64,000 bases of DNA from Candidatus Melainabacteria bacterium (GTDB lineage: Bacteria; Cyanobacteriota; Vampirovibrionia; Obscuribacterales; Obscuribacteraceae), in assembly GCA_003963305.1 (NCBI GenBank), contig RXJR01000003.1, positions 203,383-267,382 of the forward strand, in the 5' to 3' direction. Numbering within the stretch: position 1 is the stretch's first letter; every line of letters begins with the position of its first letter. A program made the position numbers and the translations under genes. The notes below the pieces were generated by a model, which made no database searches, was not told where the DNA came from, and saw nothing but the letters and a program-made list of their open reading frames with translations. Below, in pieces: positions 25,778-34,777 of the stretch.

Positions 25778-26797
25778 ATGGCAAAGATGCGTGCGGTTCA
25801 GGTTTCGAAGGCTGGTGGACCTCTCGAGTTGGTTGAAAGAGAGATTCCAAAACCTGCATCCGGTCAGGTATTGGTTAAGGTACAAGCCTGTGGCATTTGC
25901 CACAGTGATTCTCTGGTCAAGGAAGGTCACTGGCCAGGCATTCAGTACCCTCGCGTACCTGGTCATGAAGTTGCCGGCGTAATTGCTGAGGTTGGTGCCA
26001 ACGTATCGGCGTGGAAAGTCGGGCAGCGCGTTGGCGTTGGTTGGTACGGTGGCCACTGCACCGAGTGTGAGTCTTGCCGTCGTGGCGATTTCATTACATG
26101 TCAGAAAGGGTTGATCGCCGGTATCTCTTATGACGGCGGCTACGCGGATTATATGATTGCCCCAGCGCAAGCGCTGGCATTGATTCCGGACGACTTGAAC
26201 GCGGTTGAAGCTGGACCGCTTCTCTGTGCCGGTATCACCACATTTAACGCGCTTCGCAATAGCATTGCCAGACCTGGAGATCTCGTTGCGATTCTAGGTA
26301 TAGGTGGGCTTGGACATTTAGGCGTGCAATTCGCTCGGCGAATGGGATTCAATACAGTTGCCATTGCCCGAGGCAAGGACAAAGAAGAACTGGCTCGCAA
26401 GTTAGGAGCGCATCATTACATTGATAGTAAGGCCTCAAATGTAGCCGATGAGCTCAAGAAACTCGGCGGTGCTAAAGTCGTGCTTGCCACTGTCACCAAT
26501 AGTGATGCCATGGCTGCCACCATCGGTGGTTTGGCTGTCGATGGTACGCTGCTTATCGTTGGTGCGTCATTCGAGCCACTTTCTTTCAACGTGCTGCAAA
26601 TGATTGGTCCTCGTCTGGCTATTAAGGCATGGGCATCAGGTACGGCTATTGACTCCGAGGATACTTTGAAGTTCAGCGTTCTTACCGATGTGCGCTCGAT
26701 GAACGAAGAGTACACACTGGACAAGGCGACTGAAGCGTATGAACGAATGATGAGCGGGGCTGCAAAGTTCAGAGTCGTTATAAAAACTGGAAATTGA
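25778..26797 (+). CDS. Zinc-dependent alcohol dehydrogenase
   Basis: The 339-residue protein is a medium-chain dehydrogenase/reductase. It has catalytic zinc ligands in CGICHSD and GHEVAG, the structural-zinc cysteine set in CTECESCRRGDFITC, and the NAD(P)-binding loop GIGGLGHLGVQFARRMG. It resembles the AdhP/AdhA group that oxidises primary alcohols or reduces aldehydes. The start was moved to the ATG at 25778 because GAGG lies eight bases before it; the longer frame begins at a GTG inside that ribosome site. Its stop codon overlaps the ATG of the next gene (TGATG), indicating translational coupling. Confidence 0.92.
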   Translation: MAKMRAVQVSKAGGPLELVEREIPKPASGQVLVKVQACGICHSDSLVKEGHWPGIQYPRVPGHEVAGVIAEVGANVSAWKVGQRVGVGWYGGHCTECESCRRGDFITCQKGLIAGISYDGGYADYMIAPAQALALIPDDLNAVEAGPLLCAGITTFNALRNSIARPGDLVAILGIGGLGHLGVQFARRMGFNTVAIARGKDKEELARKLGAHHYIDSKASNVADELKKLGGAKVVLATVTNSDAMAATIGGLAVDGTLLIVGASFEPLSFNVLQMIGPRLAIKAWASGTAIDSEDTLKFSVLTDVRSMNEEYTLDKATEAYERMMSGAAKFRVVIKTGN

Positions 26798-27555
26798 TGG
26801 AATTTCCTTCTGCTCTTAGTGATGCCGTACTGAAGCACAAATATCCGCTGGTGTTTGCTACGGTCAGTGGCGCACATCTGTATGGATTTCCATCACCCGA
26901 TTCTGATTTCGATTTGCGGGGCGTGCATGTTTTTCCGGTGCGCGATCTGCTTGGTTTAGACGAGCCCGACGACACCATCGAGCTCTCGAGCCTTGAGGGT
27001 GGAATTGAATTAGATCTGGTCACACACGATCTGAAGAAATTTATCTTGTTGATGTTGCGACCGAACGGTTATGTGTTGGAACAGCTCCTGTCTCCACTAG
27101 TGGTGCACACAACACCCGAACATGAAGAGTTAAAGGCTTTGGCTTCTGATTGCATAACGCGCCATCATGTTAATCACTACGTTGGCTTTGCCAATTCTCA
27201 ATGGCGATTGTTTGCTGGTGAGAAAGTACATCGCGTTAAGCCGCTGCTGTATGTTTTTCGTATTTTGTTGACCGGAATTCACTTGATGAAAACCGGGATA
27301 ATCGAAGCCAATTTGAACATCTTAAACGAACAATTCAAACTGGAGTATTTGCCTGAGTTGATTGAACAAAAACAAACCAGTAACGAGCAAAGCACACTTG
27401 ATTCCTTTCGGCTGCATTTTTACGAGAGCGAATTTCAGCGGCTGCTGGAGGAGCTAAAACAAGCTTCCATTGATAGCAGTTTGCCTGAGCATTCTTCTGC
27501 CAGACCGGCATTGAATGATCTGCTTAGACGGGTTCGATTACAAACTCTGTCATGA
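26797..27555 (+). CDS. Predicted nucleotidyltransferase (COG3541 / YcgL-like)
   Basis: The 252-residue protein has a polymerase-beta-like nucleotidyltransferase motif at the N-terminus: SGAHLYGFPSPDSDFDLRG, with the GS/GA followed by the DxD-type aspartates, and IELDLVTHD giving the third acidic residue. The C-terminal two thirds are helical. The family's substrate is not known. The ATG shares one base with the stop of the alcohol dehydrogenase gene, so the two are cotranslated. It converges on the TPR-like exported protein gene with 16 bp between. Confidence 0.8.
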   Translation: MEFPSALSDAVLKHKYPLVFATVSGAHLYGFPSPDSDFDLRGVHVFPVRDLLGLDEPDDTIELSSLEGGIELDLVTHDLKKFILLMLRPNGYVLEQLLSPLVVHTTPEHEELKALASDCITRHHVNHYVGFANSQWRLFAGEKVHRVKPLLYVFRILLTGIHLMKTGIIEANLNILNEQFKLEYLPELIEQKQTSNEQSTLDSFRLHFYESEFQRLLEELKQASIDSSLPEHSSARPALNDLLRRVRLQTLS

Positions 27556-27571
27556 CTTACTGCCGCTCAGA

Positions 27572-28333
27572 CTATTTGACTTTACCGGCTTTGTTCGGAC
27601 CCGTACGGTTTACGCGTGTCAGCTTTTCCATCGCTTCTTTAATTTCGACATCGTCATCTGAACCAGCCAAACCGAACTGCTTGAGCATCTGCCTTGCTTC
27701 GGAGTAGGTATGAATTGCTTGCTGTTTTTGCCCAAGGTTGGCTTGAGCTGCGCCGAGGTCGGCATATACATCCCACAAGGCTTTCTGGTTGATTGTGGGA
27801 TGTTTTTTTCGTATGGCTAACTCTTCCAGGCAAACTTCTAAAATTTGTTCATTGGTTGAGAAAACCTTAGAGCGGCAATGTTCGTCTACGTCGGCAAGGA
27901 AATAGCTATCTTTGCCAGCCAGGCGTCGGATGGAATTTCGCATGTCGCCATATAACCTTTTGGGTTCTGTTCTTTCCGTAATGTAGCTCGGTGATTCATC
28001 AAACGCATTGTGCTGCGAGATCTTGAGAAAGAGCGGATAGAAGTTTGTATCACCGCGAGTTTTATTCACGATTGTTTTGAGATACGCTTCTGCTTGCTCA
28101 TCTTTCCCTCGTAAGTAGGCTATCCTCCAATCGTCCAGCAGACTGGAGCCATAGACTTTAGTAACGCCCGGGGAATTTTTAAAGTCCAATTTCATCATGC
28201 CGTCTGCAACGTGCACGATTGTCGGATCTGACAGCAGCATCTGGTTGCTGTCTGCAAAGCAAGCTGAAGTTGCTTGAAATGCAAGAATGCTCAAAGTACA
28301 GAGATAGCTTTGGATCAAACGGTCTAGCGGCAA
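27572..28333 (-). CDS. Exported TPR-like protein
   Basis: The 253-residue protein begins with a hydrophobic segment ending in ACFADS (signal peptide). Most of the rest is helical. Near the C-terminus DVYADLGAAQANLGQKQQAIHTYSEA reads as one tetratricopeptide repeat, and a weaker repeat-like helix pair lies around residues 70-110. TPRs mediate protein contacts; no partner is indicated. It is upstream of nothing on its strand and converges on the nucleotidyltransferase gene. Function unknown. Confidence 0.72.
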   Translation of the reverse strand: MPLDRLIQSYLCTLSILAFQATSACFADSNQMLLSDPTIVHVADGMMKLDFKNSPGVTKVYGSSLLDDWRIAYLRGKDEQAEAYLKTIVNKTRGDTNFYPLFLKISQHNAFDESPSYITERTEPKRLYGDMRNSIRRLAGKDSYFLADVDEHCRSKVFSTNEQILEVCLEELAIRKKHPTINQKALWDVYADLGAAQANLGQKQQAIHTYSEARQMLKQFGLAGSDDDVEIKEAMEKLTRVNRTGPNKAGKVK

Positions 28334-28430
28334 GGGATCTCGTTGAACTCGTTAGTACTGAATGTAATTGTAAATGGTCGCTTCGGTAGTGTCGAGATAA
28401 AACTTCGAATCGCATTGATTCGAGCGTGTC

Positions 28431-29258
28431 TTAGAGCTTGTATTTCGAGGTCAAGCTAGCGATGGTGTTTGCTTCATTCTCTGTCAGAGGGGCGTGTTCG
28501 AATTCGACGTTAAATGCTTTTGCAAAGCCAATTTTCATCGCTTGTTCGAGTTCTTGCATGCTTACGCTTCTATTTAATACTTCGAACAGATTGGCGTGCC
28601 TATCTCCAGTATTTTCAGCGTTGGCTGCGAGGGAGTCAGCTCCGAAGACCTCACTGATTTTATTTTGCTCCTGGTTGAGCAGAATCGAGCCATGCTGTAA
28701 AACTGCAGTTTTGCGTCGCAGTTGCGCGCTGCCGATCATTTTTTTGCCTTCATACTGGAGATCCGCGTTAGTAGTCGCTCTAAAGCAATCGTAGTTTGCC
28801 CGGTAATCTGATTTTGACGAACCGAGAGTCAGTGTAATACCAAACTGTTCAAGCGCATAAATCAGACCCTGACAGATTTCTTTGTAGGCGGCGACGACGC
28901 TGGTGCTCAAAAGGCTGCCCGCACCTGAAACGAGTTGGTCTTCCAAGTTCGCTGCGGCAGTCGATCCGACAGCGGTACTCGATGCGACAAATGAATAAGT
29001 CAAGTCGCCCAGGTGTAGAACCGCGCGTCCGCCTGTCGTTCTGCGAACTACATCCAGTCCGTGGCTTTTGATTGAGCGAATCTCCTGGTCGGAAATTTTC
29101 TGGGAATAGCCAATCGAAATCGCGGCGGGATCCCAGCCATAAAGTCGAAGCGTTGGTGGCACTTCGCCCGCCAGATGCGCTTCAAGAATAGCCTCGTCTG
29201 CAGCCATGTTGAAGGCTGGTTCGAATTCTCCATAAGTGATTAGCCGCCAGGTTACCAT
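28431..29258 (-). CDS. LipM-type octanoyltransferase / lipoate-protein ligase A family
   Basis: The 275-residue protein has the BPL/LplA/LipB catalytic fold with VRRTTGGRAVLHLGDLTYS and GKKMIGSAQLRR followed by LQHGSILL. Cys158 sits in NYDCFRATT, matching the acyl-carrying cysteine of LipM octanoyltransferases, so transfer of octanoyl groups from ACP to GcvH or E2 proteins is more likely than ATP-dependent lipoate ligation. This pathway feeds lipoate-dependent dehydrogenases. No lipA gene is adjacent. The ATG at 29258 begins MVTWRLITYGEFEPAFNMA, typical of the family N-terminus. Confidence 0.86.
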   Translation of the reverse strand: MVTWRLITYGEFEPAFNMAADEAILEAHLAGEVPPTLRLYGWDPAAISIGYSQKISDQEIRSIKSHGLDVVRRTTGGRAVLHLGDLTYSFVASSTAVGSTAAANLEDQLVSGAGSLLSTSVVAAYKEICQGLIYALEQFGITLTLGSSKSDYRANYDCFRATTNADLQYEGKKMIGSAQLRRKTAVLQHGSILLNQEQNKISEVFGADSLAANAENTGDRHANLFEVLNRSVSMQELEQAMKIGFAKAFNVEFEHAPLTENEANTIASLTSKYKL

Positions 29259-29337
29259 TTCGAGGTGATCATCACTTATTGATTTGCTGTGCTGTCATAA
29301 GGGCTTCAGAATCACTTGCTTTGATGGATGCCGTTTA

Positions 29338-30648
29338 TCAAGAAACACTTGCTTTGATTATGGCAGGAGCCTTAACCGGTTTATCGCTGAAGGTAAAAGC
29401 TTCTGTTAGTTTGGCTTTTGCAGCTTCAAACTGCTCCGGTGTGTCGGCGTAAACATCAGCAATTGCCGTCCCGCCTTCCACCTTCGCGCCGACCTTGTCG
29501 CGAAGAACGACACCAACTGCAAGATTGATTGGATCGCCTTTCTTTTCCCGTCCCGCACCCATCAACTTGCAGGCTTCGGCGACTTTGCGTCCGTCGAGAT
29601 GTTCAACCCACTTTGTGCCATTGCCCGGCACCAGAAATTCGTACTTATGTTTGGCCGTGGGCATGAGTGAATGATTTTCGATCACTGCGTCATTTCCGCC
29701 TTGTGCTTTCAGCAATGTGCGGAAACTTTCCAGCGCTTTGCCGCTTTCCATCAGGCCCTTGAGAATTTTGTGAGCCGATTCTTTGTCTTTGCATTTGCCT
29801 GCACTGATCAGTGCCAATGAGCCAAGTTCCATGCAGAGCTCTTGAAGATCCGCAGGTCCACTGCCTTTGAGCGTCTCGATGGCTTCGATCACTTCAAGGG
29901 TATGACCAACTGCTAATCCGAGTGGCTGCTCCATGTCTGTGACTACGGCTGTCACAGGGCGATTCAGCCTGTGACCAACTTCCACCATGGTCTTTGCTAA
30001 TTCGACAGCCTTTGCCTCTGTCTCCATAAAGGCACCGCGTCCGCACTTCACATCCAGGATGATCAAGTTGGCGCCAGCTGCGATCTTTTTCGACACGACT
30101 GATGCGGCTATGAGCGGTATCGATTCGACTGTTCCAGTGACATCGCGCATGGCGTAAATTTTTCCGTCTGCCGGCGCCAATTCGCTGGTTTGACCTCCTA
30201 TCGCCATGCCGATTTCCTTCACCTGTTTGATGAAGTGGTCAATTGATAGGTCGCTTTTGAAGCCTGGAATTGCATCCAACTTGTCAATTGTGCCGCCTGT
30301 ATGTCCGAGCCCGCGCCCGGAGAGTTTAGCCATCGGAATGCCGGCTGCTGCCAGCAATGGCACGAAAACGAGAGTTGTTTTATCGCCGACTCCTCCCGTG
30401 CTGTGCTTATCGGCAACGAGCGGTCCTATCGATGAAAGGTCGAGAACAGAGCCAGAGTGGCACATGGCATCAGTCAGCCAGGCAGTTTCGTCGGCTGTCA
30501 TTCCCTGCCAGCACACTGCCATCAGCCAGGCCGAAAGTTGATAGTCAGGAATCGAAGCGTCGGTGACGCCTTTGATAAGGAAATCAATTTCTGCTTTTGT
30601 ATGTGCACGTCCTGAGCGCTTAGCTAGGATGAGGTCTACCATTCTCAC
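29338..30648 (-). CDS. Pyrimidine-nucleoside / thymidine phosphorylase
   Basis: The 436-residue protein matches the DeoA/PdpP family in length and motifs: DKHSTGGVGDKTTL (phosphate site), the signature SGRGLGHTGGTIDKLD, and GKIYAMRDVTGTVESIPL. It cleaves thymidine, uridine or deoxyuridine with phosphate to the base and (deoxy)ribose-1-phosphate. The start was placed at a GTG (30648) with GGGAG eight bases upstream; the ATG at 30642 is nearly equivalent, while the frame open to 30759 adds ~37 residues unlike the family. With cytidine deaminase at 15.5 kb it would complete a pyrimidine salvage route. Confidence 0.92.
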   Translation of the reverse strand: MRMVDLILAKRSGRAHTKAEIDFLIKGVTDASIPDYQLSAWLMAVCWQGMTADETAWLTDAMCHSGSVLDLSSIGPLVADKHSTGGVGDKTTLVFVPLLAAAGIPMAKLSGRGLGHTGGTIDKLDAIPGFKSDLSIDHFIKQVKEIGMAIGGQTSELAPADGKIYAMRDVTGTVESIPLIAASVVSKKIAAGANLIILDVKCGRGAFMETEAKAVELAKTMVEVGHRLNRPVTAVVTDMEQPLGLAVGHTLEVIEAIETLKGSGPADLQELCMELGSLALISAGKCKDKESAHKILKGLMESGKALESFRTLLKAQGGNDAVIENHSLMPTAKHKYEFLVPGNGTKWVEHLDGRKVAEACKLMGAGREKKGDPINLAVGVVLRDKVGAKVEGGTAIADVYADTPEQFEAAKAKLTEAFTFSDKPVKAPAIIKASVS

Positions 30649-30904
30649 TGGGCTGTCTCCCTCAAAAATGTCTCTTGTCGCCCCGCTTTTCCTGTAGCCT
30701 CTTGACGACTTGGCTCTCACCTGGATAATGGTGATCAGGGAGCGAGACCCACGAAGCATACATGAAGTCTTAGCGGTCTCCTCCCGTTTTATTGGGAATT
30801 TTCTGTGAAGAATTGGCGTTCTTAACGCCGTAGCCTAAAACACTTTGCTTGCAGGTGTTATCCTTTCCTTGCCCGGGTGGATGGGCCCGGTCTAAGGAAT
30901 CAAA

Positions 30905-31756
30905 ATGCAGACTCTTCCGAACGTCAAAGAAGACCAGAACATAAGAGCGCTTGCCCGGCTCGGTCAGATCAACTTCATCAATTCTTTGCCTGTAGTGGTG
31001 CCGATGTTGCGCCATTGCGATGAGATAAAGGCGCGAATAGTTTTCGGCACTCCTTCCGAACTGAACAGCCAGTACGCTAAAAAGAAGCTAGATCTCGGAG
31101 CGATGAGCTCTTTCTTCTATCTCGAAAGTTCTGACATGCAACTGCTGCCCGATCTTTCCATCTCAAGCATTGGCGCTGTCGGCAGCGTGCTGTTCTTCAG
31201 TAAGAAGGATTTAAAAGACCTGGGAAATTGCAAAATAGCTGTTCCAATGTCATCAGCCACTTCAATCAATTTGCTGCGTGTTTTGCTCCAGGAACATCAT
31301 GGTGTTGAGCCGTGTTTGGTGCCGGCCGAGTCGCCCGACCTCGATTGCAGCGACCTTGATGCGGCTCTGGTTATAGGTGATCGAGCTTTGCTCGTAGACC
31401 CTGACTGGACCAGCAAATTTCAGCGTTGGGATATGGGTGCCTGGTGGCATCAAACTTATAATTTGCCGATGACATTTGGTGTTTGGGCCGCTAAAAATAG
31501 TTGGGTTGAGTCTAATAAAGAGACTTTCAGCGAGATTAGTGCAGCACTTGTGAGAGCCAGGCAGGAGGGTCTGTCGACTGCGCTGGACGAGGTTATCGCT
31601 GAATCTATGGAGCGCTTGCCGTTGAGCCGTGAACGCCTGCGTAAGTATTTTATAGAGGAATTGAATTTCGAATTTACACCTGCGCATCGGAAGGGACTTG
31701 ATCTTTACCGCAGTCTTTGCCGGAAGCACCAACTTTTCACATCGAACCTTGCATGA
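30905..31756 (+). CDS. mqnA: Chorismate dehydratase MqnA (futalosine menaquinone pathway)
   Basis: The 283-residue protein resembles MqnA: LGQINFINSLPVVVPM at the N-terminus (binding loop), GTPSELNSQYAKKKLDLG, and a later ALVIGDRALL with MGAWWHQTYNLPMTFGVWA. MqnA removes water from chorismate to start the futalosine route to menaquinone. AAGGA sits just upstream of the ATG, and a CCGGG/CCCGG hairpin lies immediately before that. The downstream lipoprotein gene overlaps by four bases (ATGA), so the two are coupled. Other mqn genes are not in this window, except possibly the UbiD-type decarboxylase. Confidence 0.88.
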   Translation: MQTLPNVKEDQNIRALARLGQINFINSLPVVVPMLRHCDEIKARIVFGTPSELNSQYAKKKLDLGAMSSFFYLESSDMQLLPDLSISSIGAVGSVLFFSKKDLKDLGNCKIAVPMSSATSINLLRVLLQEHHGVEPCLVPAESPDLDCSDLDAALVIGDRALLVDPDWTSKFQRWDMGAWWHQTYNLPMTFGVWAAKNSWVESNKETFSEISAALVRARQEGLSTALDEVIAESMERLPLSRERLRKYFIEELNFEFTPAHRKGLDLYRSLCRKHQLFTSNLA

Positions 31757-32340
31757 ATTCGTTTCTTCGTAGAGTGGCACTTTTAAGTGTTTGTGTGATG
31801 GCAATGGCTGGTTGTTCGGAACAGCCGGTGACGCCACGAGCAATGCCAAAAGTGCCTGAAGATCAGATGCATAAGTCAATTGTCGAGCAGGCTCATCAGG
31901 TCGACCAGACTGTCGTTGACGGATGGTTTTTTGGGCAGGAACCCAGGCTTTTTAAAAGCGGTTACCGGAAAACGACACCAGAGCAAAAGGCTGACTTCGC
32001 CATGGATTACGCAAAAATGGTCGCGGATTCCGGTCAGCAGATGGATGTGAAATGGGATAGTTACATTCCCTATTCGAAGCGCAGAGAGTTTGCTATTGCC
32101 TGGTGGAGTGACCCTGCTCATGACACTGAGTACGTGAAACAGGATCCGAAGTATAAGGTGCTCTGGATTCACGAGGCGCTTCTGGACGGAAGTGAATTGT
32201 GGTGGCGGTCTTATGAGAAATTGGGCAGCGGTAAAGTGCCTCCCCCTGCTGTTCTCGCACATGATGCTGAGCAGAGTCTGGTCTCTAAGTATTCCGAAAG
32301 CGATCATAATCCGGGTAGTTTCAGCACTCAGCCGCGCTGA
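31753..32340 (+). CDS. Hypothetical lipoprotein
   Basis: From the ATG that overlaps the mqnA stop codon (ATGA), the 195-residue protein has a short basic start, a hydrophobic segment and a lipobox (AMAGC, Cys about residue 21), so it is expected to be lipid-anchored. The mature part is soluble, with Trp- and Tyr-rich segments (YSKRREFAIAWWSDPAH, ELWWRSYEKL). I recognise no family. Coupling to mqnA suggests co-expression but does not reveal function. A longer frame beginning at 31717 would lack a proper signal sequence. Confidence 0.78.
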   Translation: MNSFLRRVALLSVCVMAMAGCSEQPVTPRAMPKVPEDQMHKSIVEQAHQVDQTVVDGWFFGQEPRLFKSGYRKTTPEQKADFAMDYAKMVADSGQQMDVKWDSYIPYSKRREFAIAWWSDPAHDTEYVKQDPKYKVLWIHEALLDGSELWWRSYEKLGSGKVPPPAVLAHDAEQSLVSKYSESDHNPGSFSTQPR

Positions 32341-32626
32341 TTATTGATACTAAATATGGTGCCTGCGGGCGTATGGCGATGATTGTTTTTCATCAGGTCG
32401 GACGTATGGTAATAATCGTGGCTTACTGCGCTGATTAAACGCAATAAATTCTGGCTGTACGTTTTTGCTAAACATTGGGGTTGTACATTCATCTTGTGTA
32501 ACGCGTGAGCCCATTCTCCGTTCCAGTTCACAATCTGGCGCAGGGGCGAGGGCAAATTGGCTGCTGTGCAAAGCTTAAACGTTGTTATACTTAAAGTTGT
32601 TCCTTCGGGTGAGCGATTTAAGGAAT

Positions 32627-33916
32627 ATGCCAGGGCCGAACAATTCAGGGTCTTTTGACGGAATGACCAGGGCCAGTCAGCCGCGTGAGGTCCACTTTGT
32701 CCTGCAAAAGCGGTACGAAGTTGTCAGCCACCTGGGGCAGGGCGGCATGGGAACGGTTTACATGGCGAGAGATATGCGGCTCGCTAATCGCTATTGTGTC
32801 GTCAAGAAACTGCGAGATGATTTCTTTCGCGAGGAAGACAAGCAAAAGGCGCTCGAATTTTTCAAGCGGGAAGCAGATGTTCTCAGCCCGCTTAAGCATC
32901 AGAATATTGTCAGCATTCTCGACACCTTCGAGGAAGATGAAAATTACTATCTCGTCATGGAGTATGTCGAGGGCGAGAACCTGCACCAGATGCTTAATCA
33001 GCGTGGTGAGCCGTTTCCGGAGGAACAGGTTCTTCAGTGGGCAATCCAGATTGCCGATGTGCTTCATTTCTTGCACAGTAACGAGCCTAAGGTCATCTAT
33101 CGTGATTTGAAGCCGAGCAACGTCATGATCGACACCAAAGATCGGGTGAAGCTGGTCGATTTTGGTATCGCTCGTCCTTATGCCGAAGACTCTGATAATA
33201 CTCACGTGGTTTCGGCAGGCTATTCACCGCCTGAGCAATACTGGGGCGCTGCTGACCCCCGGTCAGATATCTACGCGCTGGGCGCCACCATGCACTTTTT
33301 GCTCACCGGGCAAGAGCCGTTGGCATTGCAGGTTTGCTCGCCAAAACGCATCAATCCAAAGATATCGGACCATACAGACGAGATTGTGCAGCGGGCGACA
33401 GCGCAAGATGTCTGGCTGCGCTATCAAAGTGCGCCTGAAATGCAGCAAGAACTCGAGTTCGTGCCCAAGCAGAAGCAACCGCTTAAACTGGTGCAAGCAG
33501 CTGTGATTGGCGTCGGAGTGATGATGCTTGCCGGGATTTGCGTCTTCTTTTATTCCAAGGCAACCGCACCCGGCAATTCTGGAAAGCCTGTTATTGGCGA
33601 TGGTGCGCTTAAACAGAAGGATGACGAAATTCGCAGACTGCGCGAAGAGAAGAACAAAGCGCTTGCCACTATAAGAGCCTATCAAACGAAAGACGACACT
33701 GAGTCTCAGACCGAACCCTCGTCTCAGCCACCTTCGCTGGTGCCGCCAACACTTGTACCTCCGTCGCCTCAGGCTATAGCTCAGAACCAGCCGCCAACCG
33801 GTTCCGCTCAACAGTCAGCGAAGTCGAAAGCGGTGGTATTCAAAGAGATGGATGAGGCTTCTTTGACAGACCCTGAGGGGTTGGCACCACTTGAAGAAGA
33901 CAGCGGCAAGCGTTAA
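32627..33916 (+). CDS. Transmembrane Ser/Thr protein kinase (Hanks type)
   Basis: The 429-residue protein has a complete kinase domain: LGQGGMGTVY, catalytic Lys60, a YRDLKPSN loop with Asp160 (Tyr in place of the usual His of HRD), and DFG at 178. A single membrane helix follows at about 290-312 (VIGVGVMMLAGICVFF), then a short charged coiled-coil-like stretch and a Pro/Gln/Ser-rich tail outside the membrane. It would phosphorylate cytoplasmic proteins in response to an external cue. Start chosen as the ATG at 32627 (AAGGA close upstream); the frame is open further 5'. Three short repeats begin at its stop codon. It converges on uppP. Confidence 0.9.
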   Translation: MPGPNNSGSFDGMTRASQPREVHFVLQKRYEVVSHLGQGGMGTVYMARDMRLANRYCVVKKLRDDFFREEDKQKALEFFKREADVLSPLKHQNIVSILDTFEEDENYYLVMEYVEGENLHQMLNQRGEPFPEEQVLQWAIQIADVLHFLHSNEPKVIYRDLKPSNVMIDTKDRVKLVDFGIARPYAEDSDNTHVVSAGYSPPEQYWGAADPRSDIYALGATMHFLLTGQEPLALQVCSPKRINPKISDHTDEIVQRATAQDVWLRYQSAPEMQQELEFVPKQKQPLKLVQAAVIGVGVMMLAGICVFFYSKATAPGNSGKPVIGDGALKQKDDEIRRLREEKNKALATIRAYQTKDDTESQTEPSSQPPSLVPPTLVPPSPQAIAQNQPPTGSAQQSAKSKAVVFKEMDEASLTDPEGLAPLEEDSGKR

Positions 33917-33955
33917 TTAGTGTGGATTAGCGTTGATTATTGGCGTTGATTACTG
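33910..33955. repeat. Short repeats (13-bp, 3 copies) starting at the kinase stop codon
   Basis: GCGTTAATTAGTG (33910), GCGTTGATTATTG (33930) and GCGTTGATTACTG (33943) are near-identical. The last two are directly tandem, and the first contains the kinase stop codon TAA at 33914-33916. The array also reaches the end of the convergent uppP gene. Confidence 0.75.
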
Positions 33956-34777
33956 GATTCGCGTCGACAGATAAATGACAGCGATACCAAACAAGATTCG
34001 ATAAGCAACAAAAACGTATGTGTTATGTTTTCGCAAGTACTTGATGAACCAGGCAATTGCGGCGTAGCTGGAGATTGTTGAAACAATCAAACCGACTGCG
34101 AGATTGATCGTTTGTTCGCCATTCATCCCCGCGCTCATCATTTCTTTCAGCTCAAGCAATCCGCTCAGAATCAATGCTGGGATGCCGAGCAAGAAGCTAA
34201 ATCTTGCAGCATCTTCGCGTTTGAGGTCTAGAAACATGGCTACGGTCAATGTTGAACCGCTGCGCGAGCAGCCTGGGATCAAAGCCATAGCCTGACCGAG
34301 ACCGACGAGAAACCCATCTTTGCCGGTGATGCTGTCGATGCCGCGCACGTGTTTTGCAAGTTTTTCGGCAATCATAAGCAAGCAACCCATCACAAGCGAA
34401 GCTACGCCGATAACTATCATCGCTCTCAGTGGCCCTTCAATCATTTTTTTGAGCAGCAAGCCGATGATGCAGATTGGCAGAGTTCCGACTGCAATCGCGC
34501 CGGCGATTCTGAAATCTTGATCGCTGAAATTCTTTTCTCTAATTGCTCGAAAGGCACCAGATGCGATACTAAGTATGTCTTTCCAGAAATAAGTTAGTAC
34601 CGCGACAACTGAGCCAATCTGAATCACTGCCGAGTAGGCGGCTCCGGGATCACCCCAACCCAACACGGTAGGCACCACGCGCAAATGTGCCGTGCTGCTG
34701 ATGGGGAGAAACTCAGTCAGACCTTGAACAACCCCCAGTACAACTGCTTCTACCAGGGTCATCGGGCTATCCGTCAT
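33950..34777 (-). CDS. uppP: Undecaprenyl-diphosphatase
   Basis: The 275-residue polytopic membrane protein matches the BacA/UppP family, with VVQGLTEFLPISSTAHL near the N-terminus (acidic and Ser/His catalytic residues) and PGCSRSGST in the second motif. It dephosphorylates undecaprenyl diphosphate to recycle the lipid carrier used for peptidoglycan and surface polymers, so it complements the mur/ddl genes further right. Its start overlaps the 3' end of the PilZ gene by 11 bp, indicating coupling. Family members are often linked with bacitracin resistance. Confidence 0.95.
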   Translation of the reverse strand: MTDSPMTLVEAVVLGVVQGLTEFLPISSTAHLRVVPTVLGWGDPGAAYSAVIQIGSVVAVLTYFWKDILSIASGAFRAIREKNFSDQDFRIAGAIAVGTLPICIIGLLLKKMIEGPLRAMIVIGVASLVMGCLLMIAEKLAKHVRGIDSITGKDGFLVGLGQAMALIPGCSRSGSTLTVAMFLDLKREDAARFSFLLGIPALILSGLLELKEMMSAGMNGEQTINLAVGLIVSTISSYAAIAWFIKYLRKHNTYVFVAYRILFGIAVIYLSTRIQ